Shown in pieces: positions 8,200 through 21,699 of a DNA stretch of 64,000 nucleotides. The DNA comes from Nageia nagi (taxonomy: Eukaryota; Pinophyta): the NCBI GenBank assembly GCA_050084985.1, contig JBITNC010000001.1, forward strand, positions 195,300,001-195,364,000, written 5' to 3'. Position 1 is the stretch's first letter, and each line of letters begins with the position of its first letter. The notes under the pieces are model-generated. The model ran no database searches and was not told where the DNA came from. It worked only from the letters and a program-made list of their open reading frames with translations. The translations under genes and the position numbers were made by a program.

Positions 8200-11100
8200 A
8201 ATAAATAAATACCAAGAAATATAAAACCTACCTAGTGTCAAGCTTTGCTACCCATCCGAGAGCTCCTTGTAATATCCATATCCAAGAATACATAGAATAA
8301 TGCAAATGAGAATGACCACATTTTTATTTTATTTAATGTAGAGATTAATCAAACTTTATTTATATATGATAATCAAAGTTTGATTATCCCTATCCATTAA
8401 TGATATCTTCAATGTATGTGATAGACATTCAAGTTAATGAGCTTGAAGTTAATTGAGTGTCATCAATGATTAGGTTAATTGAATGATGCTTAACCCATAT
8501 GCAATTGCCACATGTTAGTCAATATTCAAGTTTAATCAAATATTTTGATAATTGTATCATTAAATGGTGGTTAATATTACATAATCAAAAGGTTTTTAGA
8601 ACAAACTAATTGAACAACAATTATAACCTATATAATGGGAATTTATAACTTATATTTATAAAATATATTTTAGGGTTTTTAATATATTAAAGCTTCATTT
8701 TTAATTGTATTTATCATTTTTAAATCTACTAATAAGTAATTATATGATCCAAAATCATATTTACCAAGATTTCTAGTAGAAAACCATGAATTTGGCTCCT
8801 ATGCTCATTCAATCTCAATCAAGTTGGGGAGGAGATCAAAGGCTATCTTAATAGGCTAGTTATGAGTCTCTTACTTTTTATATTTCATTTTGTATATGTA
8901 TTATTAATACCTTAATTTTTTTATTTTATTATATTTCATTTATTCTCTTGAAAATAGAATGATTGTAGACGATACAGTTCAATTTATTGAATCCATACTA
9001 GCTTTTAGAGTTCTTTTGGTTGTTTAGGGTTTAGGGTTTAGAGATGTCCATGAAACTATATTGCATCATTCCTTATGTTTTCTTATATTTTTTGCATACA
9101 TTTATATTATTAACTTCATAAACAAAGCATTAAATTCAAAACCATTTTCAAGTAATCCTTTATTGTAAAATTGGGTAAATTGATATTAATAAAAAACTAA
9201 ATTTTTGAAAGTGTCTTTGTAACTTATAAAAAATTGATTCATTTTAAAAATATATAGTATTTACAAAGCTAATTTATATTATTGCCTAATACAAAATACA
9301 TTATATCTATGACTCATCTAATATCATTAAACATAACTCCTATATGTGCATATATATTCCACTATAAAACATAACAAAAGATAGATAACAATAAAAGGAG
9401 TAGTTCTAAAATCTTCATGTATTCAACATTCCTTTGGTTTATATACTATGATCAATTTTTCCATGAAGAATATCATTTTATTAAATTTCCCAAATTATTT
9501 TCTAGTTATGGGATCAAACCAGGGAACGACTATGGTAAGAAATCATCTTTCTTGAAAGTAAGGTCATTGAAGTGAAAATTATAAAATTTCTTATGTATAC
9601 TATTTAAATTGGGTTTAAATTTACTCATTATATTATTGAATGATTATTCATTGGGCCATTGAACTACCTCATTCCTTGGGTTCAATTTTTCTTCTGATTT
9701 TATCACCTTCATCAACATTTGGTTATGAATTAGGTATCTTTTTGGAATCCTTAGTACCTTCATCTTCTATCTCATTCTCTATCTTGGTATTCACTCTTCT
9801 TATTTTACTTATTCTTTATTTTCATCCCTCTTGGGTGTTATTACCTATGAAACATTTTGAAAGACCATAATTTCCTACTTCTCCTCCTCTTTCTATTGAG
9901 TTTCTTATTCTTTTATTGCATTTTTAGTTTTGGGTTCCCTTTATTTGGACACCTATGCAATCTCTTTCTCCTTGGATGTTGTGTTTTCCTCTTCTTGATT
10001 TGATTTTCCCTTTGGTACATATCATTTCTTACTCCCTTTTGGTTTCTTATGTTTCCTTATTATTGATTTTGATGTTGAGATTCTTTTCTACTTTGTTGAT
10101 TTTCTCTTTCTCTTTAATTTATGGATGTAATAGTTCAAAGGAATGTTTTCATCACTTTCCTCTAGTATAGGGTTCATATTTGGCTCATTTTACACTTGAT
10201 TGGATATATGCATATCATAGACCAATTTGATTACCAACTGATGGAGGGGTAGTTTCCCCTACCTATTCTTCACTTTATCCATAAAAATTTACATTAAATG
10301 GTAGATGAAAAAAGGCAAATTCATCCTTTCCTCCTTGAATTTGAAATGGTTTAGTAGAACAACATGAAAGGAAAAGATTTCTTTGTGTTAGTTATCTAGT
10401 GAAAGGTATTTCATTATTTGAACCATGACCTTATCCTAGGGTTTTGAGAGAGATTCTCTAAAATACCCACTCCTATACCTTTCCACCTAAATATTATCAC
10501 TCAAAAAATGTATAACTTCCCCTATATTGGTAGCTTTAGCATTTATTTTTAAATCCTTTCCTTGATTTTATAGTAAAGTAGGATGCATAATTTATTAGGG
10601 GTTGAATGATATAGTCTTACCATGAATTTTGTATTATCCTACTACCCAAGTATTCACCAAATACTTAGAAATTTAGGGGCCAAATCCTTTGCATGCTTTC
10701 ATGAATTGCTACATTAATTTGATTGGAGTTTTGATTTCTCAAGTTGGCAACTATGTACTTAATATGCAATTATTAAATTAAATTTTTTTTCCAATCACCT
10801 CCATTCTTATAGACTATTACCATGCTTTAAGTGGTTGATTTGATTGACCATATAATATGATAATATAGGTCATAATACTTATGATGTCAATTTTCCTTCC
10901 TCCCCCTCTTCCATTTATGATTAATTCTTTGCATTTACCTCATCAATATTATTCTATATTACTTTGATATTCTCCTCATATTTCATTTGGATAATCCTAA
11001 TGACTTCCCTTGCTACATTTTATTTCCCCTCAAAGACTTTAGGTTTTAGGGATCATACTTTTCATCCATACCTTACTCCATAAATATTTAAAACCTATTG

Positions 11101-11860
11101 AGGGATTATTACTCAGAAGATCCATTACCTTTATAGTTCTATAATCTCCATTTTCATTTGATTTGATCATTCCTCAATATAAGACTTAATTTTATTCTAA
11201 TTGTATTTTAATACTGAAACTATATTGCATCATGCCTTTAATTTGAAAAAAAAACATATTAGTACAATAGGTAAAGGGTTATTCATTAAGAAAAAAATTA
11301 GATTATTGAGAATCCATACAATGCACATAGAAACTTCATCTACCAAACATCTAGATAAACATCAATGAACCATAAACTTATTTAAAATTTATATTATTAC
11401 AATAATACAATAAAATATACATCACTTATCTTAATCTATATATTCTTATAGGAAAAAAGAATAAAAATCTCCACCATAAGCCCAATGGTCAAATTAACTT
11501 TGACCATGAATGTATTTGTTAAAATTTGATGTTGAATTTTTCTCCAATGCTCAACATTAGTGTGAGCCTTAATAATATCAATTTATGTCTCCCCAACATC
11601 ATTTATTTCTCCTTTGTATAAGATTTCTCAACCATGCTTGAGAATAAAAAATGCATACATCTTGATTCTAATTTTACAAGGTCATTTGCAAAGAATTGTA
11701 ATATTAGCATTGATATTCAAATTTATTAAAATTAATTTCTATGGTAAAGAGACATTTTTTTACCTTGAAATTATGTTGACTTCATTAAATCATGCTTTCT
11801 TAAGTTTGGATATACAAAAGGAGAATATTTTTATGCATCAATATTTGCATTGATTGAGTT
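8200..11860. other. AT-rich stretch without recognisable genes
   Basis: No domain was recognised on either strand. 9640-10170 is pyrimidine-rich on + and gives two short open stretches (76 and 71 codons) rich in Leu, Ser, Phe and Pro that look like composition artefacts. 10200-11150 has a loosely open + frame with many stops, with no recognised family. Telomere-like TTTAGGG units lie at 9022-9040. 11160-11860 is featureless apart from a 79-codon open stretch of low-complexity hydrophobic composition. Confidence 0.5.
9022..9040 (+). repeat. Short telomere-like repeat (TTTAGGG)2.5
   Basis: Reads gtttagggtttagggttta, two and a half exact plant telomere units in otherwise unique AT-rich DNA. It may be a telo-box-like site or a repair filler. 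Confidence 0.6.
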
Positions 11861-12229
11861 CATATCTCATGTTTTGCTCTTCTTTTTACATGGAGGGATC
11901 ATCCAACTCTTTTTTTCTTTTTGAAGATATTTTAACTACACTAGGTTCTATTAGGAATGAAAATTTGGGGTATTGATCCCACATATAATCAATCATTCTT
12001 GTAAACTAAGTCTAACTTGTAGAAGTAATTGGAGGATCATCTATTAAAGATTTTAGCTAAGCCACTCTACAATAAACCCTTTCTTTCCATGGAGATGAAG
12101 GCTAAAAATGATTTTCTTCTCTATGAGAACTATTGGCATGAGGTGACATTGTTTTGTTACCAAAATGAGTTGTATTAGGTGAAGGTGTATTTATATTATT
12201 AGTATAATGATTAGTATCAATAGATAATT

Positions 12230-14360
12230 TTATGAATTTCAAAACATGCTTACATGTGTTTCCTTGCAAAGCCCACTTGCAATTACATTTGTAAAATTCT
12301 TCACATTATTGTGTAACAAGATATATAATTGATGAATTTATCTAACTCCTCACCTAGTATGAAATAACTATATCTTCATGAGGAATAAAATGATAACCAG
12401 GTATCATATGATACTTTTGTATTATAATTGTTCCAAAACCCAAGTATCTTGAATTTACACTTATTTACAAAATATAGCTTAGCTACAAATAACAAGACAT
12501 AAACCAAATTATTTATTCTTCTAGTATATTTTTTTGTATTTAGATATAAAAAATTATTTTTCATAGTATGATGATATAACTCTATATTTGAACTTATTTC
12601 TTGGTTGGAATATGGAAAATTTATGTAGCATTTCACCCACATACCTACAACAAAAAAATTATAATCAATATGACAAAGGTTTGAAAATTGAAAAACTAAT
12701 AAGAATAAACATGTTATATGTGAACTTATGAATTCTATCACCTTGAAATCAATTCTAAGATAAGTAGTTTAGAAAATACTTATCCTCATGGAAATCAATG
12801 TAAAACTTAGATAGAGTTGCTTTCATAGATGCATCATGCTTACATTTCTGTATTATTTCATCTAACCTTGAAAATATAATTTTTCTAACATCTTTAATTG
12901 ATGCCTTATTGTATACATTATTTAACCAAGCTTATTCACATGCCAAAAATGCAACAAATGCCTACAACAAAGCACTCTCATAGGCATATATGCAACAAAA
13001 AATAAATTAATATTAACAATAGAAAACAAGAGTCATAAAAAACAAAATGACATTCTTTCAACTTATTTTACATAATTATAAACAATATATAGGAAATAAA
13101 ATTAATTGTCTAAATTTTTGTAGTAGCATCATTAGTCATAAATAGATACATTATCTAACTTATTTTACATTCTAAATAACATTCTTTCAATATTTGTAGC
13201 CACTTAACTAAGTCATCAATACCATTTTTTTATGTGATAATCCATGCAATTGGTAGACCACATTCTTGGGCATAAAACATAAGTAATATGTAAAATTGGT
13301 ACTAGAATCAAAATAAACATACAAAAATTAGCAATACATAAGAAAAGTTAGTCAATAAATTAAATTTTGAAGATACTTACACCATACAAATTTGTATTAA
13401 ATTTGAATCCATTGAAATTATGTTGTTATGGGATAATTTGACCATATTATCTAGCATCCATTATATTTGAATACTAAGAATAAATTTATTTTTAGCATGG
13501 GTAAGGTTCTTGTATTTGAAAAACTTATCCTTATTGGATTGGTACAAATAGTTGATACTCATGGCATCATCTTTAGCCTTTTGTACATTTTCCCTATTCA
13601 ATCCATTGTATATGTTTTGAACATACTTCCTTACAATGTGCCTTGTATTGCAAGTATATTTTGAAAATATTCATTTAAGAATTTCCCATTACATATTATA
13701 TAGATAGAAACATAATCTATTAGTAATGACTCAAGCATAGAATAAGTCTCTTTCAACATACATGGAGAAAAATAGACCCTTCCATTTCTTATTTTTCTTG
13801 TATCATGTACTCCATAGGAGGGTTGACCATCCAATGAAATATTTCCAAATTTTTTGTATGTGATAATGCAAATTCTAGTGAACTCTTGTATACCTTCATA
13901 ATAAAATGATATTAACAACCTCTTTTCTAAATATTGTGCCTCTTTCAAATTAGAGGATGTGGTTCTTCTTGATTATCCTTATCATTGTAAGAACACAATA
14001 ACTACATAAAAAATAAATAGTTTAAAATCATATTTCTTTCAAAAAGATAATCATGTAATGCACAAATTGGAATTAAACATATTTACATACTTGTCACATT
14101 TGATTTGATTTGACTTGTGATTTCCTTCCTATCTAAATGTATTTTTTTCTTTTACAAAAATGTGCATTAAGATTTAGGATTACATTCTTCAACTTTTTTG
14201 AAATCATCCAACCTACATAAAGGTATTGCTACCATTCAATTTTTCAATCCTATCATGCATGGTATTGTTTTCCAAGTTAAATTCTTGTGATAGAAGAATT
14301 ATTTTCCATGGTATATTGGATAGGTAAATTAAATATCCTATGACATTTCAATATTATTAT
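12230..14360 (-). pseudogene. SWIM zinc-finger gene with MULE-like transposase core, copy 2 (decayed, intron-containing)
   Basis: On the minus strand, in order: the N-terminal VAIPLCRLDDFKKVEECN block near 14200 (the start ATG, at about 14360, is now ATA); an intron ending TTTTATGTAG near 14000; the second exon with ISLDGQPSYG and RNGRVYFSPC (13948-13631); a VKLSHNNIISMDS block and a clean donor GTAAGTATC at 13380; a transposase-like AQECGLPIAWIIT block near 13240; KHDASMKATLSKFY and DFHEDKYFLNYLS near 12850-12780; and the finger CNCKWALQGNTCKH (C-x-C-x8-C-x-H) at 12246-12287. This order fits the plant At1g60560-like family, which descends from MULE transposases. Many stops lie between blocks. 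It could be a dead single-copy gene or part of a repeat, since copy 1 lies at 5473-6277. DNA binding is only an inference from the family. Confidence 0.75.
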
Positions 14361-14539
14361 GTATCAACTTATTTATATATCAAATTCTAAAAATATTGTA
14401 TCAATTTCAATCCATAAAGTGTTCAGAGCAAAAATAAACATTTAATCATATATGAGTCTTTTTATTAGTACAAATGTATTATGTCATTATTTATTGTATT
14501 GTAAGATTATTTCATAGGTCTTCATATATTATGTTGTAT

Positions 14540-15200
14540 GTTCCCTTCATTAAGTGTACTTCATTTAATATGTAGTTATCAATAAGATAATTTAAACATA
14601 TTCAAGTTTAACAAGATGCATGATACAAACATGGTATCATGGAATGCAATGATCTTGAGGATTTTCAAAAAATGGGTTTTTTGAAAAGGCTCTAGAGATA
14701 TTCAAGTATATGAAATTATCATCAATATAACATTGCAAATAACATTCAATACTAAAAATAAGGATGTTTCATTCCTTAAGTGTACTTCATTTAATATGTA
14801 GTTTTCAATAAGATATTTCAAACACATTCATGTTTAATAAGATGCATGATGTAGACACTGATTCATGGAATATAATTATTGGATAATTTTAAAATCATGG
14901 CTATATAAAGGATGACCTAAAACTATTTGATATGAATTATGTTAACACAATATCATGTAATTCAATGATCTAGAGTATTTGCATAAAATGAGTTTTTTGA
15001 AAAGGCTCTAGAAACTTTTAAGAAGATGTACTTATCACATGCATAGCTAAACTCTATAACCTTTACCATAGCTCCTCCAGCATGAAATGGATGTTATGGT
15101 TTTGAATTCCCTAATAAACATGTATGTAAAATGTGTAAGAATACATAAATTTTAGGAAATATTTAATAAGACACATGATGCAAATACAAATTCATGGAAA
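14540..15200 (+). pseudogene. PPR-protein gene fragment (copy 2)
   Basis: At least three degenerate PPR units are visible: MHDTNMVSWNAMI (about 14617-14655) followed by NGFFEKALEIFKYMKLS; MHDVDTDSWNIIIG (about 14845-14885); and NTISCNSMI followed by NEFFEKALETFKKMYLS (about 14940-15045), then LNSITFTIAPPA. Units are about 35 residues when intact. Frameshifts and stops separate the blocks. The fragment runs opposite to the adjacent SWIM pseudogene. The NGFFEKALEIF style resembles the large PPR families of land plants. The protein's RNA target cannot be told. Confidence 0.68.
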
Positions 15201-15229
15201 TGCACTAATTTTAGTATATAAAATTCATT

Positions 15230-15560
15230 GCTACAACAAGGATGCCAAAAAATGCATGATAAAGATTGATAATATGCCATGAAGGCTAAAAATGTATGAG
15301 GAATCCCAAAAAATAATGACAAAGCCTAATAATACTACATGAAGGATGATAATGCATGATGAAGCCCAACATTCATATGGGAAGGCTGATAGGGTGTATT
15401 GAATCACTAAAACTTTTTGATTTGTATAATTTGGTGATATGTATACAAAAATAAATCTAGGAAGACATGAATCTAAAAATAAATCCACTAAGAAATGCAT
15501 GCAAAAATAAATCCAACAAGAGATGCATGAAAAATATAGATGAAAAATATAAGGCATAGA
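15230..15560. repeat. Cluster of short imperfect direct repeats
   Basis: Two themes recur: 'aatgcatgat(g)aagcc' type units of about 40-55 bp between 15240 and 15390, and 'aaaataaatccaac/taagaaatgcatg' type units of about 25-35 bp between 15440 and 15530. A minus-strand open stretch across them is a product of the repeats. No function is apparent. Confidence 0.5.
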
Positions 15561-18500
15561 TAATTATTTGACAATATGCATTATGAAAAAAAAAATCATA
15601 CTTGGAAGAGTCGAGCTTCTATAATGAAAATGCTAAAAGATCAGTTTCTAAAAATAAAGAATCAATTTAATTGGGTAATATATAGGTTGCTTGGTGAATA
15701 TTTTTAAATTTCATTATACAAAGGATAAATGCTCATGATTAAACAAATATTTAATCAATTTAATTAGGTGCTTCATTAGTTGGTTGATTAACAACATTTA
15801 TTATTAGGTTAATTGGACTCCATTTATATAGGTTAAACAGAGTTCAATTAAATAATAAATCCTTCAAGTATATTTAACATGTGAGAAGGATTTATGGGTT
15901 AATTGAACTCTATTTAGCCTACATAAAAGAACTATATTTTAAATTATGGTTAAAATAACATAAATGGTCGAATTTAAAGGGTTAATTGAAATTCATTTAT
16001 ACAGGCTAAACATAATTTGATTAACATGTGTCTTATATGATTCTTATTAATGACAAATTCCATGATTAAATAAAGATTCATTTTTCAATTTAATTGGTTA
16101 AATGCATATTTAACACATATTAAGTGTTGTTGGATTAATCAAACTTTATTTAGCTTATATAAATGAAGCTCGATTAACCTATATATAAATAAAGTTTGAT
16201 TAACTTGTATAAACATAAATGCCTAAAATTAAGAAAATATAAACATCCAAAACTTATGTGGTGGAGCTATGCAAGAGGGTGACATGTGGGTGGTTGACTT
16301 TGCATAAAAGCACATGTTTAAAATGGCATAAATGCCTATAATTATTAAGGTAGAGCAACACAATCAAGTAGTAAACTAAAGGAGTGATCTATATAAATTC
16401 CTAGGGTAAATAGTATTAATTTCAGGCATTTATGGCTGAATCTGGAGGGAGGATAGCTTAATCCTTTTATAATCACCTTTATTGGTTAGGTTATTAACCA
16501 TCACTATTATTATTGTGATCAAATATATTGGATATTATTTTAATAATTAATATTTTATATATATTATAATTATTCATAGTGAAAGATCCTAAGGTATTAT
16601 ATTTATTCATCAATGCTTCTTAAGCTTTTTTTTCCAAGATGACACACAATTCTCTTATGATATTTGGAAGGTGTTTCTATTTCTTATATATTCTTTGCAA
16701 TTGAATATTTTTGGACACTCCAATAATAACCAATGCAAAGAGGTGGCATTATACATCATAAATAAATTGTTAATCCTACTAAGATCCAAAAAATTAGGGA
16801 TTTTTCTTATTTCTTCACTTTGCAAGAATAATTTTAATTTTTTTATTATGCCTTTTAAATATGGATGATATTGATACCTAATTTGGCACCATTTTTTTCC
16901 AAATTAATTTTCATATGATCCTCACTATGTTATGATCAATATGTCATTATGTTATATTTCAATTATCAATTATGATCCACCTAAGCTACCTCTCATATAT
17001 GACTCTTATTTTGTAGAAGGGACTACAAACATTGATGCTACCATGCAAAGGTGTATTCAAGTAATCTCTTAATACTATAAAAATATATTTATATGCATAG
17101 GAATACCATCAAGTTTTCATCCTGATAAGACTATACATATATCTCACAAACTTGTAAGTGTTTATCAACACCATCTATTAAGATTAGAATTTGTTATAAT
17201 AAAAATCCATTTATTACTTCACCATAATATTAGAAGAGGATCAAACAATATCATTGATAAAGTGAGGTAATTGTACCTCTAGGATCCTTATCGTTAGTAC
17301 TCCTACTAGTGCCAACATTAGGTTAGATTAGATATATCATTCTAAGGTTTGAAGCCTTAGTCTTGATGTTCATCTACTTTCACCTAAGCACATGTTTATT
17401 GATAAGGTAAGTAATAGGTATGCATCTATTATCCATCATATCATAGGTCAAGGTATATATCACTTTGAATACATTATTACTATATTGTTCATCATTATTT
17501 ATTTACATCATTATTTCCACTAGTTACTTACTTAAGTAGATAATTAGATTAATTTTCTCATTAATTAATGTAGATATATTTATATCATCTTTTACAATAA
17601 TTTAGTGTTGTATTTTATCATCTATAATAAAATAAATTGATTTACTTTAAAACTTTAAAATTATAAGTTGTCTGTGGATTGCTAAAGAATAATTCCTAAA
17701 TCTTGGAGAGGAGGATTTGATAAACACTTTGGTTTCCTTATTATATTATTTTATCCTTGCTCCTTAATTGATTATTTTCTACAAGTCATTACTAGTGGAT
17801 TTGGAGTGAGATTCAAAGGTTAGTGTTGAGAAACAAGCTATTATCTAGTATGTTTTCTTTGTTATTTTCATTATACTTTCATACTATATTTGATTGGTGA
17901 TCATATTGTAGATACTAAAAATTAATGTTATTCAATTAATAATATCTATTATAAATTAATTAAATATATGATAATAATTATCATAATCAAAAGTCAAATA
18001 ATAAATAATAATAATAACTAAACTATATAAAATTTGAATTTAAACTATAATATAACCCTTTCATTCTTACCTATCTTGAAAGAATGAAGCTAAATTTCTA
18101 TATGATAAGGTTTCAAGTGATAATTGTTGGAAATTTAGATGCTTATTCTTCATTTCTTAGAATTCATAGATGGATATGATCTAAATGTCATATGATATAA
18201 TATAAATTTTTCTCAATAACCTAAACTAAAATTAGTGTTGATCATATTTTTTTAATGTAGGTAAATATGAGGGTTTTGATTAGACCCCACAATTGGATCC
18301 AAATTACACATAAATGACATAATGGTACAATAACTATGATTTTAACCCAATACCTCTTATAGCCATATCAAAGCTCTTTACCAACATAGTGTCCCCTTGG
18401 GGACAAAACAATATTGGTTCTATACTAAACCTTAAAAAATTCTTTATCTAGTAATAATAGAAAAGGTATGAAGGTAGTGATATAAATAGGGTACAAAATC

Positions 18501-19299
18501 CATGCTTGATAGATGATGATGAAAATCATTAGATCACATCAAATAATGAGAATTACATTATATATTTAGTATATAGTATGAAGATCTAAATCAATATAGC
18601 TATTTCAAGAATTATTCCTATTATAAAAAAAGTTTTATTTTGTTGCCAAGTCACCTTGATTAGCACTCCTCCAACCTTGCACCATAAAAAAGGAATTATA
18701 TGTGATAATCAATGTATGTCAATTGAAGTAATAAAATAATATATTGAATATATGAATAAAGTACATAAATCAATTATTTAATTTAGAATATAATTTTTAA
18801 CAAATTAATAATTAAATAGTATATATTTAAATCCCCTCCCTTTCGACATGTGGTGGTGGAACCATATATATAATACAAAGGAAAACAAACAGAAACTAAA
18901 AATAGTACTCCCTTGGATAATTAAAATGGAATGATCATATGTAGTTCCATATTTTTGTGATAGTTATGTCATTCCCCCTCTTTGAATTAGCTTTTAACAA
19001 TTGAATGGGAAGAATCAAAGAAAAGGAAAAATCTTCCTCTATCAAGGAGGATTTATGATAATACACCCTAATCTCCAAGATTGTTAAGGAATTGCTACAA
19101 TGGGTATGAAATAAATAACTATTTTCATACATTATCTATCATAAGATATATCATTCTCAGGTGAAAAATTGAAATCAATGTAATATAACTTTATATACAT
19201 TTCAATAAAGATATCATTATGTAGCATAGGTTTCAAAGTATAGCATAATACTTCATATTAATTTCAACCAAGATTGGTAATATGAAATTTATAGTAATC

Positions 19300-19335
<36 letters not shown>

Positions 19336-20940
19336 AATAATTATATAGCTCTAACTCTTCAAGATTTCCAAGGTTGTTTTGATATCATATCAAAAAGTTG
19401 GAAGATACTAGACCTCTCCCTTGAATTATTAATAAGTGAAAGATATATCATCAATGATCATATATCTCTACTCTCCAAGATTGCAAAGGTTGTCTTTAAA
19501 ATATCTCAAATAATATTCAATTTTAAGTATAATATATATTATATAATCAAATAACAATGATTTATTATGTCCTTATGTAAAAAAAAAGGATTTCTCATGA
19601 TTAATAATTTGTATTTTTCTAAATATAATTGCTATCAAAATAAAAGATCAATTAAGTTCAAACCTTGCTCACTAACCTAAATTTCAAAAATGATATGAAT
19701 TATCTCAAATATGAAATACATTCCTTTTTATGTCTAAAACCATAGTTCTATGTATGATGTTTTCTTCAAAAAGTTATTTAAATGTGTATCCCTTACCTTA
19801 GGCAATTATGAATAATCAAAAGAATAATTTTTCTCATTGATAATCTATCATTTCTTAATAAATATTATCTAAGTTAATCTCTCATGAAGACTACAATATA
19901 CCAATTTGACTTAAACTACTTTTTCAAATTGAATAATTCGAAATTGAATGTGAATTAACTTCAATATTTATTCATACTAAACCAAAAATTAAAAGAATTA
20001 CCATCTCATCTCCCCCCAATTTGATTTCTTTCATATCTCTATAGGGCTACTAAATTCCATATATCATGTATAATAATTTACTTATTAAAACCATATAACA
20101 ATCTCATATACTAGGTTAACCTTATTGATTAGGAAAAATAAATTATGACAACCATAACCCATCAATAACAAGTAGTATTATTCATATTCCAAATCAATCA
20201 TTTACCTAAAAAGAATAATCAATAGTAATTCATCTCAAAATAAATATCATCCATAAAATTATGATATTCTTATGTAACCATAGATGATGATGATATTTGC
20301 AATTTGATAATTTTACTTATTAATAATTTCAAGAATTAAAATTTTCATTTTTTTTATAATTTTCATGATTTCTCCAAAGATAATTTAATCTCTAAATTTT
20401 TGATAAATATAACTAAAATAAGCATGCACATCCAATTATCAAGTTACTTAGATATTTTAGCTGACAAAATTAACTTTTTCCACTTCTATTAATTTATTTT
20501 TTACAACATTTTGATAATTTCTTATGCAACCTTAATGATGCCCATTTTAAACAATAGCTACATTCCCACATATATCATTAAATTCATCCTAAAATTTTAT
20601 CTTGACTTCTTCAATTTTAATGCTAATTTTATTTCTATATTTATTTCTTATTTTTTCATCTTTAATATCTTTTCAAAATTCATCTTTCTTATAATAATGT
20701 TTTTATTTTTACATAATATCACCTAATTTATATGAATATTTCTTAAACTAAACATATTACTTATTTGTTATAGAAAATTAAAATATGTTTTTATGATCTT
20801 AAAAACATAACATAAATAAAAATACAACACACAATGACACACAAAAGGAATATCCTCAAATAATGAATATGTAACAAAAATGATCATAACATAGAATAAA
20901 TAGAAATGTTCATAAATTTATAACTCATAATGAAAAATGA
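15560..20940. other. AT-rich intergenic DNA, no gene recognised
   Basis: No coding family was recognised. 15700-16210 has repeated 'ttaattgaactctatttag…tataaa' phrases, in both orientations, that look like decayed local duplications. The remainder (16400-20900) is AT-rich with short random open stretches and one (TA)n tract at 19303-19332. Confidence 0.5.
19303..19332. repeat. (TA)n microsatellite
   Basis: A run of about 15 TA units. It lies in gene-free AT-rich DNA. Confidence 0.9.
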
Positions 20941-20949
20941 TATACAACA

Positions 20950-21685
20950 AATGCAAAAATAATGAAAATATAAATACACTCCTAACTTATATGAATATCT
21001 ATAGGAATATGGTCCATCCATATCCACTAATCCAAAAAAGTCCATCAACCTTACCATACTATTAAATCTTCTTTGGAACCCACTTTTTATGTCGAGAAAG
21101 ATTATTTTTCTTCTATTGCCCATTTTCTTTTACCATTTTCTTATATCTTAAAATTTCATCAACATCATAACTTTCCATAAATTAGATGATTTATAATTTG
21201 ATCATCTTCCTTGTGTTTGATTTCTTGATAAATCTAAATGGTCCTAATTTGAGCTTCCTTCATTTTTCCATTGCTTGCTTAAAATGATCAATAATTTGAT
21301 GTTGATACTTGGATATCTTGTTAAAAAACCACCCTAAAAATTCTATTAATTATTCCATGTTCATTTTATACTCTTTATCAAACTAATCTCTTTATTGTGT
21401 CACTTTCTTTCATTGATCACCATTTATATTTTACTCTATTTTCTTTTCTAGTTTTAATAGTTCAAATAGACATATTCTATCTTTTCTATATTTGTCAAAA
21501 GTAATTTCAAAAGAGTGAATCATTTTTTTCATTTTAAATGCTTTTATGAATATATCAATATGTAGTATTTTATGCAATTCATCTCCTTTTATTTTGAATT
21601 TCTTAATTACATAATCTATTTGTTGATACACTTTATCAAACAAAACCAACCAAGTATCCAATTTGTATCTTTTTATTAAAGACAT
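20950..21685 (-). pseudogene. Unrecognised decayed reading frame (~245 codons)
   Basis: Starting at ATG 21685, a single minus-strand frame can be followed to about 20950 without an indel. The first 84 codons are open (lysine- and isoleucine-rich, with a DTWLVLFDKVYQQIDYVI segment). The rest has about a dozen stops, nearly all TAA, TAG or TGA where Gln or Trp would fit. Later readable parts include LIEFLGWFFNKISKYQHQII and KWVPKKI. The KLKLGPFRFIKK segment faintly recalls the tail of gypsy integrases, but no neighbouring integrase core is seen. The absence of frameshifts over 730 bp suggests it was once coding; the family is unknown. Confidence 0.35.
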
Positions 21686-21699
21686 ACTAATTCATTCTC

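Noticed and set aside
9640-10170. Two + open stretches rich in Leu/Ser/Phe/Pro
   Set aside because: They lie in pyrimidine-rich sequence and have no recognisable motif or conserved block; composition explains them.
19282-19554. 90-codon + open stretch
   Set aside because: It spans the (TA)n tract and has no recognisable domain.
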